A DNA stretch of 64,000 nt from Erythrocercus mccallii (taxonomy: Eukaryota > Chordata > Aves > Passeriformes > Dicruridae), in NCBI GenBank assembly GCA_013397435.1, contig VZRG01001481.1:1-64000 (forward strand). The letters are read 5' to 3'. Both the position numbers and the translations under genes were made by a program. Positions 52,290 through 63,256 of this stretch are shown here, piece by piece (positions within the stretch are counted from its first letter, which is position 1; each line of letters begins with the position of its first letter). The notes under the pieces are model-generated. The model saw only the letters and a list, made by a program, of their open reading frames with translations, did not search any database and was not told the DNA's origin.

Positions 52290-52295
52290 TTTATT
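52290..52295 (-). terminator. AATAAA poly(A) signal (minus strand)
   Basis: Canonical hexamer about 94 bases downstream of the stop of the candidate minus-strand exon. AATAAA occurs often in AT-rich DNA, so alone it means little. Confidence 0.2.
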
Positions 52296-52388
52296 CCTGA
52301 CTTAGCACACAGTTATTCCTATTCCTTAGCACAAATTCTGTAGTGTGAAAAAGGGACCAACCTTCCTCTGTCTGTCTCACTGAAGTTC

Positions 52389-52609
52389 TCATTCAACTTT
52401 CTTTGGCTGTGCATGTGCACTTTCATATTTAAAGATGTACTCTCTCTGTTGTTCATCTCTGTACATCTCGACTTCTCCTAAATTCAAGATCTGGCTCTCT
52501 GGGTAGCTCCTGTGGGGTCCCAGAGCTGACGGGGGAGTATCAGCCTCCAGTGCCTCGATTCCAAACACAGGGAGGAGCAGCTCTTGCGTCAAGCACGGGC
52601 AGCACAGCT
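52389..52609 (-). CDS. Low-confidence candidate 3'-terminal coding exon
   Basis: On the minus strand a strong acceptor-like tract (CTGCTTCTGTCCCCTCAG, AG at 52611-52610) precedes about 73 open codons ending in TGA at 52389. The predicted C-terminal half is hydrophilic and protein-like, with segments GEVEMYRDEQQREYIFKYES and then HAQPKKVE. AATAAA lies at 52295-52290, about 94 bases past the stop. The acceptor, open frame, stop and poly(A) signal are thus in terminal-exon order. The protein is not recognised. Against it: length is near chance, no partner exon is visible, and the neighbouring plus-strand candidate points the other way. Confidence 0.2.
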
Positions 52610-53879
52610 CTGAGGGGACAGAAGCAGCAGTGACTCCTGTTCTGTTTCAAAAAGCAAAGTAATCAGCTGTGACCCAGTGTGCTGCTCTGACTCTGAGCCC
52701 TGCAGGCTCTCTGTTTCACCTTACAACTCTTTTTTCTATTATTGTGAGTTTAGGTTTTCACTTATACATCAATTAAACAGTTTCAGATTTGAAAGATTTG
52801 GGTTTTGTTTTATCCATAAATGTGGCATCTAATCTTAATGCTAATCTTTCCTTGAAAGGAGTAAGAGAAATGAATAGAAAGTTTTCATATATTTAGAGTT
52901 GGGGTGTTTTTAATGACATATGAAGTAGACAAACATCATATGTTTCTATATGTAGAAAAAATTAGAGGCAATGAGGGGTTTAATTACAACCACCATCCTA
53001 TTTCTGAGTACTGCATAATGAGATTTTGTTTGCCTCGTAGCCTTCTCTAATCCCAGGATGACTTTTTTTTTAGACTTAGATAGAAATCAAATTTTAAGAT
53101 ATCATTCCTCTTGGGTGGCATTTGTAATGCACTCTGATCTCCCTTCCTTGCACATGTCAATTCATATTTTATGGAGTCTTATCTTAAAACTAGAGCCAGT
53201 GCTACTCTGAAGTGAACATCACACTCTCTTTTTGCTATGGATAAGTATATCTATTCAAAAATTTCTTTTTTTTCTCCTGCACTAGTAATTTAGGGGTTTC
53301 AATGATTTGTGTGATAGTTATAGTATCAAGCCCTGATATTATTAAACCCTTGCATTAAGATGTTAAAAATCAGCAACTTCCATAAGAAGCCTGATCTTCA
53401 ACAAGGAATCTCATTAGTAGTATAAAGCAGAATTGCTGTTTACTTACTGACAGACATCTCTCTTTAACAGACTCATTGGGAAACTTTAACTCTTCTGCGG
53501 ACTTGAATTGATTTTGAAGACATTTTTTTCCTAAGTCTTTTCTATTGCTTTGCAATGTTTTGTAGTACTGGGAAGAAATATGAGAGATTTAAAAGCCATA
53601 TATCACACTTTTTGATTGAATTATGTCTGAGATTCTTAGAGTGGAAAAGGCAAATGAAAAGGGAATAGGCTTTTTCCTTCCATATTTCTTTTTCTCTGCA
53701 ATCTAACAGCTCACATTAGCCAGGTCTCTTTAGTACAAATGCACTTTTAAGAAACTGATCTGTGACAGGATGTTAGTCAAGCAATGGCAGTGCAAGACAC
53801 TCGGCTGAATTATAAAGCTGGCTTTCAGGAAGGAAACTTTTAGAGATTTGGGGATCTTAGCAGGGTCTGAGTGTGAGCA
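52610..53879. other. Unassigned DNA
   Basis: AT-rich, no gene recognised. The last 60 bases (from about 53820) may already belong to the adjoining CR1 fragment. Confidence 0.5.
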
Positions 53880-54210
53880 GGACTGCAGGACTTGAGGGGG
53901 TGCAGGGGAGCTGGTTAATCAAGGACAGCTTCCTTGGAGGGCAAGAATGATCCATTGCAACGTGCAGGAGGCTGATGAACAAACAGGGCATTCCTGAATC
54001 AGCTCAAATGTGAACAAGAAGGGCACAGGAGGAGGAAGCAGTGACAGGCTTCTTGGAAGAGCCTGGACACATTCCCTGAGTCTACAGAGATGGAGTTGCC
54101 CAAGTCAAAGCTTAACTTGAGCTAAAGCTGTCAAGGGTTATCAAGACCCACAAGAAAACTTTATTTCACATTTGTCAGCAGACAAGCAAAATATGGGTCC
54201 CTCAGCTTAT
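53880..54210 (+). mobile_element. CR1 LINE internal ORF2 fragment
   Basis: The stretch GGAGCTGGTTAATCAAGGAC (53907-53926) with AGCTTCCTTGGAGGGCAAGAATG, then TGCAACGTGCAGGAGGCTGA, GAACAAGAAGGGCACAGGAGG, AAGCTTAACTTGAGC and GACCCACAAGAAAAC tracks CR1 ORF2. The region is the segment between the endonuclease and reverse-transcriptase domains, in plus orientation. Frames are broken by substitutions and indels, so it is a dead relic. Unusually for CR1 it has no 3' UTR attached: sequence after about 54210 is unrelated. It was therefore clipped by deletion, or it is the upstream part of a copy whose 3' end has been lost. Confidence 0.7.
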
Positions 54211-56373
54211 GTATGCAGGAGACCTAGAGCCAAAAGACATGCTCAGAGTGGCAGATTCAACAAAATTTGGTAAAAAAAAATTAAAAACATTGTTTTGCTG
54301 TTTTCAAGATTCATTTTGTTCATTGAAAAGCTGTTAAAGGAGTATTTAATTTCAGATTGTCTTAGCCCAGAATTTTTTAACTGACTCAAAACATTCAGGT
54401 CCATTCAAAATGGCACTATTGTTCTCTGGGTTGGCTTGCTGTCCTTGTTGCCCATTTATTCAAACTCTTCCCTGCCCCCTCAGAATTGGTGACAGTGTTT
54501 TAGCAGGACCACTCTCACCTGTCTGTACCAGCAGGTCACAAGGAATGCTGTCATTTTCCCATGACACGTTAAAATTGCATGTGTGAATATACCTGCACAG
54601 ATCCAACTCCCATTACCAGTAATGGAATTCCAATGCCAGCACCAGCTCCTACAAAATATTAATTCCCTACATCCACAATATATATATATATTTAAAATCT
54701 CCCTGTGTGTTTCAAAAACCACAGAGTTCTGGAAAAGTGCTATTCTTCAAGAGGTTGCTGCATTGATAAATGTTATGATGATACTGTCCTGTAGTGTCAT
54801 TGTTGAACTGCAAACCAACAGCTTATCTGCATCTTATCAGAAAGTGTCAGTTTTGACCTGTGATGCCCTCTAGATTAAAAAGTAATGTACAGAGTAGATT
54901 TCTTCACTTTTCTCTTTAGGGAATCTCACAGAAGAACAAGGAGTCGCCTTCTATTTTCAGTGTAGTCAGGTCTCATTACATTCCTTTGGGTCATGCAAAG
55001 AACTGCTGTGTCAAACATTTTAAGACAACACTGGGAAATAATACAGTAGGATGACCTGACTAAAAATGATAGTTTTCAGTAAGTGCTTTGAACACTGACT
55101 AAAGAAGTAAATTAATCCTCTCTGCTCTCATTTGGTATCATGGGTGGGCTGCTCTGTTTAATTCATGCCCTACAAAAAGGCAGCTTTTTTTGCTTTGATG
55201 AGCCAGGCTCTGGGGGGCTACAAAAGGCAGGGGGGGTTTCACCTCAGCAGCGCAGATGTGTTCCAGTGGAGTTGGTGCTCAGCTTATGGACTTTAGAGAA
55301 AGTTTTTTCCAGTGGATCTCTCTACCTGATGTAAGTGATGCAGAAGAGCTGCATCGGGTTTGCTGTGCAGAATAATTTCAGTCAAATGCTTTATAGCTGC
55401 AACCCAAGGTTGAAGGTGCACGGTACTGCTCACTGTCCCAAAAGCATGGCTATTGCAGAGCTGGAGCACAGCTTGCTGTCAGTGGCCAGATCCTCTGTGT
55501 CCAGTTTGACACCTTTGTCTCTCTGTGTAGCCCTGCAGAACTGGATAAAGTGTGTGAGGGGCAAGCTTTACCTCATACAACAGCTCCTCTGCCTTCCTGC
55601 TGTAATTTAGAGCAGGCTTCAGGGAGGGTTTGTTTAATTACAAAAGTACCTTTGTGGTGTTTGGCTGTCTAGGCTGGAGGGGGTTGAATTATGGCATAGG
55701 CTCCCTTTCTCACTTGCTCGACAGGTGTAGTATGGATAGTCATGGCTGAGATTCTGATCCTGAAATAAGGCTTTTAATCAAGTTAGGGTGAAATTCAAAG
55801 TTAGTCTCAAATGTGTATTTGTGAGGCATAAGGTTAAGGAATAGAGTGATAATTTTGCATGGTGACAACTTCAAAATCATCTTTGAAGTAGAATGAGAGA
55901 CATGCTGCGTCTCATATGGAAGGGTAAGAACAGTTTTTATCACTTTTTACCTAAAATTTTAAAGATAGATTCGAATTTAAATGTGTTAGCACAAAACCTG
56001 TAGGTTGTTCTGCTGTAAAAAGGTTAAACTCTATAGTTTTAAAAAAGGTTCATCTTCTTTAACAAGCAATCTTCAAATGCAAGCACTGTGGAGTAGTAGG
56101 TAGGAGCTTAGTATATAGAAAATAGGGAAAAAATGTCCTCTTGAATCCCATCCATTCTTATCACTCCTCCCAGCTGTTGCTGTGATTTCCTATAGTCAAG
56201 TGACACTTTAAAATATCCTTTGTCTTCATGATTGCTAACAAATTAGAAAATTCATGAATTACTGCATCTAAATAGAGGTATTTTCTGAGCCCCGAATCTG
56301 CCACTCTGTGTCCCAGTGAGATAGTGCCAGTCTGAAATGTCTAAAAGCTGATTAGAGAGGGATGTTTACTGAG
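54211..56373. other. Unassigned DNA
   Basis: No supported gene. A TA microsatellite lies at about 54677-54692. A GC-moderate stretch at 55140-55610 carries frames without domains. Confidence 0.5.
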
Positions 56374-56563
56374 CTGTGAGGCAATGGGACAGAACGTCCA
56401 GAGAAGCTGTGGATGCTCCATCCCTGGGAGTGCTCAAGACCAGTCTGGATGGGGCTCTGAGCAGGATAGGACAGTCAAAGGTTCCCTGCCCATGGCAGGG
56501 GGGTTGGAATGAGATGAGCTTTAAGGTCCCTTCCAACCCAAATGATTCTGTCATTCCATGATA
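56374..56563 (+). mobile_element. CR1 LINE 3' end (ORF2 C-terminus plus 3' UTR)
   Basis: The fragment starts in GTGAGGCAATGGGACAG and encodes the conserved ORF2 tail REAVDAPSLGVLKTSLDGAL. It then runs through CCCTGCCCATGGCAGGGGG, GGTTGGAATGAGATGAGC, TTTAAGGTCCCTTCCAACCC and a decayed terminal repeat (ATTCTGTCATTCCATGAT) that corresponds to the ATTCTATG octamers ending CR1. It is the clearest CR1 in the window, severely 5'-truncated. Codons remain readable only in the last 25 or so residues. Confidence 0.93.
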
Positions 56564-56986
56564 TTCCTACTTCACTGCTACAGTCCTCTAAAGGAAAGTA
56601 TTGAGGGAGGAGAGTGGGAAGGATAAGCTGCCCCTTCTAGAAGAGGAGATGGGTTATCTGTCCAGCTGTGGTTGTGCAATTCTTTCTCATTATGGATGGT
56701 ACAGATCAGTCACATGGCACGGGACAGCCAACACATGACTGGAGATTGATTGCCAGAAGTGAAGAAAATGTGAATATTTAATAGCTTTTTTGAGCTCTAG
56801 ATATAATTTCTGCAGTAATGCTGGATGAGCTTAAATAGAGAATTTTACCAGTGTTTGCAAATATGGGAAGATATACTTGTTTTTATTGAATGCTGCTCTG
56901 TAACTCAGAAAATTCTTTTAAAGCCTGAAAAGACTTTTAAGTTTATTACTAAATATTTAGGTTTTTAAATAATTTTTTTTTTCCAG
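56564..56986. other. Unassigned DNA
   Basis: AT-rich sequence leading into the polypyrimidine tract of the candidate exon. No feature recognised. Confidence 0.5.
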
Positions 56987-57063
56987 GGGAGTTGGATATC
57001 TGATAACTGCAATAGAAGGAAGAAATTGCGGAGGTGTCTGCTCTGTCTGGAAGGCTTCAAAAG
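56987..57063 (+). CDS. Candidate internal exon (unidentified gene)
   Basis: A T10 run at 56973-56982 followed by CCAG forms a strong 3' splice site. After 77 bases comes AAG|GTAAGTA (57064 on), a near-ideal 5' splice site. Two of three frames are open. One reads SWISDNCNRRKKLRRCLLCL then EGFKR, basic and cysteine-bearing. The other reads GVGYLITAIEGRNCGGVCSV then WKASK. At 77 bases (not a multiple of three) its inclusion would change phase. I do not recognise either peptide. It could also be a non-coding or 5' UTR exon, or a pseudo-exon, which are common in vertebrate introns. Confidence 0.27.
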
Positions 57064-59488
57064 GTAAGTAATTTTCTGTGTACTGTTTAATTTTCCTAAG
57101 CCTCTAGACATTATTGCTCTGAAGAACGTCATTGTGAAAACTCCTTGTGCTGTAAGAACTTTTTAATGTGTGCTGTCTTTTAATGAAATATATTTGAAAG
57201 ATGCACTTACTGAGGTAGTGCTGTGCAGCTGATAGGAGATACATTCTGGAAAGATGTCACATGAAAATTGGGGAAGAGGATGAGGAAAAAGAGCATGCTC
57301 TTTAAAGAGTGGTGATCATGATTCATATCTGAATCAAGAAATAGTTGATGGAGAGTGAAATTTAAGCTCTCATCATCTGGGAAAAAGCCTAAATTGTTTT
57401 TGTGATTCTGGTCAAGTTCCAAAGTTCTAGTGGTGATAGTAATGAGTAGGGGAGCAGACTTTGTAAGGTACATGTGTGTTTTCTCACTTTGTATGATCTC
57501 TCCATAACCATTTTATTTGAAGATATTTTGGGAAATATTGTCATCTTTTGAGAACACATTCCCCTCTCTGATTTCAGCCTGACTGTGAACTTGTACATCT
57601 CCAGGCTCTAATCCCAACAGAATCTGTAGTCCATTGCCCATATAATGAATAAACCACAGCTCTCCTTTCAAGTCCATGGAGCTTTCTTCTAAGTCCTGAA
57701 CTCCACAAGCAAATTTGTTGGCTTCCTCTGTCCTCTCACCTGAGTTGAGCTCCTTGGAATACTTCTTTAACTTCCTATGACTGTGTCTGTTCTCACTTGC
57801 TTTCACGTTGTCTCAGCTGCATTATACATGGAAATAAACCCTTTATATCATGCCCAGTAAATTACTTTAAAACACTCAAACAGGATTTTTTATGGCTGAT
57901 TTTTACTGGTTTAGGCATATTGATTTGAATTGTGTCATTAAGACAGACGTGTAAATTTTGTACTGCCTCTCATAATGCAGGAATTAGACAAGAACGTGTT
58001 TTGTACTGCATTTAGTAAGTGTGTTGGCCATACCTTTGGGTGCTTTACAGTTGCTGCTCCAGTGTGAAATTCTCTACAGATAATTTGAAATTTAGCATCC
58101 TTTGCCTTGTGTCTCTTACAATTAGAGGAAGTTTTGAAGAGTAAGGATGGGGGAAGTAATGTTGGTTCAGCAACTGTTTTATTTTAAAATAATCAATTTA
58201 AAAGTTTACCATAGAACTGGTATAGTGCACGCTAGCCTAATGGGTAAACTTTTCAGAAGTTGCCATATGTTAATGGAAGGAACAAGCCCATATATTGACT
58301 CAAAATGTAATTTCTTTATGATGTGTTCTGTACTAGTGATGTTTTTTTCCACTGTCCCTTAGCATGTTTTGCTAAGCAATGGAAAACCAGAAAGTTTCTG
58401 ATGTTAGTGCTTTCTGACTTAACAGCCTGCTCACAGAACCATGTGCCCTGAGTGCAGAGTCTTCAGTTCTCTCAGGTTATCTCTGCTGTTTATCTGTTAT
58501 TGATACTGACAGCCTGTCACTCCAGCCTTCTCCTGAGGTTACTTTCTCTTGTGGTCTGTTGTGTTCTACACCTATTGTCAATCTTCCCAGCAGACAATTT
58601 GCTAATGTAATTGGTTTTTACTTCCTTCAGTTTCATAGTTTACATATAGGTAGAAACATCTTAAATGTTCATTATGTGCATCCTTACACACTGGAAAAAG
58701 TTACAGTTCTTTAAAAGTTGCATTCTTTGTTGCTAGGGCGACAGCAGCATGAAATAATACTCTTCGTGCCTCCAGTTTCTTTGCTAATTATTGTTAAAAG
58801 AGGCTGGGAAGATACAAAGCTTTGGGAATTTGCTGCTATTAATTTCATTTAATTTTATTTTAATGCAGTTTGATCTGTGTTATTTGGTTCAGAATGCATT
58901 TGTGTCATTAAGTTTCTTAGAGATTCACTGGTTACTGTGGAGCTCTGAGGTTAATTGAATAATCATTAACAGCATGTATTGTCTGGTAAAAATGAATTAA
59001 AATTGATTGGAATCCAAAAGAAACACACATTCTCTTTTCATCATATGAAAGGGGACTGTGTGGTTCCTCTAATAAAGGCATCTATCAGGTGACCTTCTGG
59101 TTAGTCTGTAACATGGAGCATGCAGCAATATTTCTTCGCATTTTGAAGAAAAGCTACATGTTGGATCTAACTATGATTTATTTGAACCTCTGCCTTATGG
59201 AGCCAATTTAGATTTATGTCTGTTTGATGTCCATTTGAAGTCAGTTGGTCCTAATTTTCCTGACAGTGTTTTTATATGTTCTGTGAAGATTTAGTGTATA
59301 TCACTAGGAATAATACAAGAGCTTAATCACTGTAGAGCAGGTGGTAACATTTTTTGCCTTTTTGTCCAACTTTGCTTTGGTAATACCATTATTTTTTTTA
59401 TGGCTGTTTTGTGAATGTGAATTGCATGGAAAACAGTAAGAAAATGATGAAACTTCACAACAAAAAACCATTTCTCACATAGGTGGCT
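57064..59488. other. Unassigned DNA
   Basis: No further exon-like segment is seen downstream of the candidate exon. Minus frames at 57207-57806 overlap one another and have no recognisable domain. Confidence 0.5.
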
Positions 59489-59629
59489 TACAGTATCACA
59501 GAGTGGATAAGGTTGGAAGGGACCACTGGAGGCAGTGCAGTCCAACTCCCTGCTCCAAGCAGGATCCCCTGGAGTGGATTATTCAAGATTGTGCTTACAC
59601 AGCTTTTGAATATCTCCACAACTTCTCTA
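59489..59629 (-). mobile_element. CR1 LINE 3' end
   Basis: On the minus strand AGAGAAGTTGTGGAGATATTC, then CCTGCTTGGAGCAGGGAGTTG, GGACTGCACTGCCTCCAGTGG, TCCCTTCCAACCTTATCC and CTCTGTGATAC reproduce the end of CR1: the ORF2 tail, the 3' UTR and the start of the terminal ATTCTGTG repeat. It is about 140 bases, strongly 5'-truncated, and in opposite orientation to the CR1 at 56.4 kb. Confidence 0.92.
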
Positions 59630-62589
59630 TGTACTTGTACTTGTACTCCATGAAAATGCAATTACAATTTGAAAAACTATAGAGACACAATCAGAAATAA
59701 TTTTTTAATTAGAATGGGCTGGTCTAGGTTTGAAAGAAATCAGAAAGTCAGCCTGGATATTGAATAATATCAGTTCTTAGGGTAGCTTTTAAAAAAATGA
59801 AAATTGTAATAGAGATGTAGGAAAGAGGCAGAGAATGCTGTCTGTCAATCATGACCATGGAACTGGGTGCAGAAAAGTCATTGCTTGGACACAATTCTTG
59901 GCACAGAACCCTGTTTGCTCTTTCTGCTCTATTTTTCCTGACAGATTTAATAGCTGAAAAATTAAGACAATAATATTTAATATTCTTGCAAAATATAATG
60001 TGTCTTTTGTAGAAACTAGCTAGCCAGCAGCCTTCTAGCTATCATAGTGGCTAGCTCGAGGAAAATGGTTTTTAAACTTTGCATATGACAAGAATGAAGG
60101 GAAACTGCTTTCTTCCACAAAAAGAGAATATTTAAACTAGACAATAAAGAAACTAGGAGGTGCTTTTATTTTCAACTGTGCTGTATTTATTGCAATACAT
60201 ATTTTTTATTGTGTCACCATTTTTTGGTCTTTGGTATAAACATACGTAAATAATGTGTGTGTCTACACATATATGCAAATGTAGTGCAAATATATATATC
60301 ATTCCATTTATATATATATATTATTCCATATATATACATATAAATATAGTCAACTATTACTGTTTTTCCTTTCACTTTTATTAACGAAGAAGAGTTATTT
60401 TACATTAGAACCACTAGATCAGATAGATGTTTGATTGCCTAAAGTCTGTGACATTCCATGGAATGTGGGTTTTTTTCCTGTTAAAAATATTATTTATGGG
60501 AAAATGAAAGCTATAAATAGCTCTTGCTTATACCAGGTATGGTTTGCTTGAGAAATGATAAAAGAGCACAGAATGGCTGCTTTAATTTGGAATGGTGGAA
60601 ATGATGCAAATGCTACCATGGTGTGCAAGTTGCTGATTTAAAGCTTGGAGACAGCTTGATTTACTCTTGTCTTCAGGCTAAGAATAGCAGTAAGCTTATT
60701 TTGACTATAAATGGAAAAAGTACGACATAAAAGTCACACAGTAAAACATTTTGCTTATATCCATTGGAACTTGTTTAGCTGCATAACTCTGGCAGTTTCT
60801 TTGAATATATCTTTCAGTGTGTATGCCATCTCTGCCTGTGTTCTGTGCCACTACATTTCATCTGCGCAGTTCTCTCATTTATCTTTTTCTTGTTCCCTTG
60901 ACTAAACCAGAGCTCTCAATCTATCCTGACAGTGTGTGGATGTAAAAATTACAAGAAATGACCCACACTAGACAAGTTTATCACAGCTCTTTCTGACTGA
61001 GTCATGAGGAAGGTTCTTATTTTGATTCACCTGCTAGACCCCGTGTGTATTCATTGATTTATGTGTAGCAGGGAATGTTAAGTTCCCCAAAATGAAGTGC
61101 CTGATCCTTAGGTTTAAGTAAGGGAAAAGAGGAGTACATTTTCCCATTCTCTAGCTATAAATTGTGTACTACTTCATTCTAGAACTTTCAAATGCATCAC
61201 ACAATTTTATGCTTTAGCAATCCTTGAGTAATTGCATTATGCAAAACAATTTATAAGATCCTGAGTGAGGGGAAGATCTTGAGCCTGAACAGTCAGAAAC
61301 AAAGCAGTTAAAGGTTGGGATAAGATTAAATGAACTGCATTAAAATTGCACTTAGCTAGTAGTAAAAGATGGGAAATTAAGGCATGCTTCCTAAAGTGGG
61401 GCCAGCCCAAATAATCACAGAGGAGTTTTTCCTCTGTCCTTTTATTATAATTACAAAGGAGTAATTGTTAATACATTGGCAGGGACATCAATGAAAATAG
61501 TATTTGACCTGAAGTTTGTCTTGTTTGCTATAGCCACAGTCAGTTTGTTCACCAGTTTGTGCAGTGTTACCTAAACCAGATAAATAGTTCTGGTTGGTGT
61601 GGTCTGCCATTTTGTATGAAGAATCCATTAGGATTCCATCTTCTCCTGATTTCTTCAGCTACTGTAAGAGGCTCAGAGTACAATGTATGTCTCCATACCA
61701 CATGGTGCAGAGAGCTCCAAACTAGCCAGGACTGGTGTCTGTTCCCAAGACCTGACCTGGTACCTGCAGTCAGAGCACTCGGAATGCTCCCCTGTGCCAC
61801 ACTGGTGCTTCAGGTAACACGGGAAGCTCTGCCGAGCACCTTCAATACAGAACCAAATGAAGCCTTGTGGGCATGTTCCTGTTCTCCAAGGCACTATCAC
61901 GTGTACAGACTTTGTCATGGCTCCCTCCTGGGAGGTGGTGGATTTCACTAAGAGCAATTAAAGCCTCAATGGAGAATTTTCATCTTCTGGATTTATAGAC
62001 TTGGAAGCAGCCTGGGCCCGCAGGACAACAGACTTAATGGAATGTGTTTTACATGAGTACCTCTGTACAGAGGTGGCTTTTTTGGTCTGCATTCTCACAG
62101 TGTATGGGCTGCGCGTATGCAGTCTGAATTGTATTATTGCAAAAAATGGTTATCCAGCATGCCATGTTGAATTGTCTTGTGCATTCCAGGACTAGGAAGA
62201 TGGAGAATCATTTCTCTTGACCTGCTGGCCACAGGAACCTTCTGAGGTTCCTTTTATCCTGAGCTTTCCTATAACTTCTTGATCACAGGATCTGTTTATT
62301 CAATATTAAAGTGTATTAGCGTGTGAGTGTATACTCAAGCTGGCAAGTCCATGTGACTTTATGGTAGATATTGCAGGTACAAATACTAGTACCTTTAGCT
62401 TTAACAGCACCTGGCAATAAGGCAGTCTTGAAGGTATCTGTCCCTCATGAAGCCTCCAGTTTAAGCTAAAAATTTATTCCTTCTGTGTGCTACAGTTTCA
62501 TTTTCATGTCCATAAGGCAGATGCTTTTCAGGTTTTGAAAATCCTGCCTCAACTTCTTGTCAGCACTTTCATGAAAAACGATGTGATGT
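59630..62589. other. Unassigned DNA with AT microsatellites
   Basis: No supported gene. A plus frame at 61559-61951 (130 codons) overlaps two minus frames in a GC-richer patch and has no domain signature. A perfect 9-bp inverted repeat AGCTAGCCA / TGGCTAGCT lies at 60018-60026 and 60048-60056. Confidence 0.5.
60288..60350. repeat. TA microsatellite interrupted by ATTCCA words
   Basis: Three TA tracts are separated by two ATTCCA-containing spacers (ATCATTCCATTT and TTATTCCATA). This suggests a larger unit (a TA tract plus ATTCCA) duplicated once. Likely length-variable and prone to cruciform formation. Confidence 0.8.
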
Positions 62590-62937
62590 TGTTGCAGTTT
62601 TGGAGACAGGCATGGGACAGAACACACCAAAGTCCATGCGACAACAGCCAAAGTTTATTGTTGGGCAGCCCCTTTTATAGTGGCTTTAAATTTCCGGTGC
62701 TTGCACACCTGATTGTTTGGGGTCTTAGCTCTGCCCAGCTCCATGGCCAGTGATATGGGTGCATTCATGGTTCAGTGGGATTGGCCAGGATCCCCTGTTG
62801 GAATTTGAATACGACCTATCATTATCTTATCTGGGAACTCGTTCACTTCTATTCTCTAACGAGCTTCGGCCAGTGGAGTCCGTGCCTGTTAGGGCCAATC
62901 TGTCTGTGCAGCTACAGACCAGCTGTAGCTGTCACGG
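62590..62937 (-). mobile_element. Solo LTR with avian alpharetrovirus-like core
   Basis: On the minus strand, CCAAT (62784-62780) precedes a TATA box CTATAAAAG (62680-62672). AATAAA (62659-62654) lies only about 13 bases further on. A U5-like segment follows and ends ...CTGCAACA at 62590. Having the poly(A) hexamer between the TATA box and the expected start site is the layout of avian leukosis-type LTRs; the overall length of about 345 bases also fits. GATGT flanks both sides (62585-62589 and 62938-62942), a possible target-site duplication, though one LTR end then lacks canonical TG/CA by three bases. No retroviral coding sequence adjoins. Confidence 0.65.
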
Positions 62938-62942
62938 GATGT

Positions 62943-63256
62943 AACTTGTTCCAGGCTGTGATCAGCACAGGCAAATGAATTTGAAAGCACCACTCGTTTT
63001 CCTAATGTAGTCTGGTATGCTGGAATAATACTGGTCATGGTTGCTCAGGCGAAATAATTTCTGTGATCATGAATTGGTTTGAAGCTGACATCCCATAATT
63101 AGTCTTTCAGGGGAATGACAATCCCTTCAGGTGGATGGTACAGCATGAGGGTGAGTTTTATACTTTGCAGCTGCTTCTGCTGTTTACCTGGATGAACCTT
63201 TCAAGGCAGAAGATGATGTAGGTGAGAAAATGGCACAAAAATACCACAGAAGACAC
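62943..63256. other. Unassigned spacer
   Basis: Unique-looking sequence between two retroelement-like segments. No gene seen. Confidence 0.5.

Noticed and set aside
56376..56561. 61-codon plus frame as a gene
   Set aside because: It is the CR1 ORF2 C-terminus read on into the 3' UTR, not a host gene.
61559..61951. 130-codon plus frame
   Set aside because: Overlaps two minus frames in the same GC-richer patch; composition rich in Cys/His/Trp with no motif; no splice or poly(A) context.
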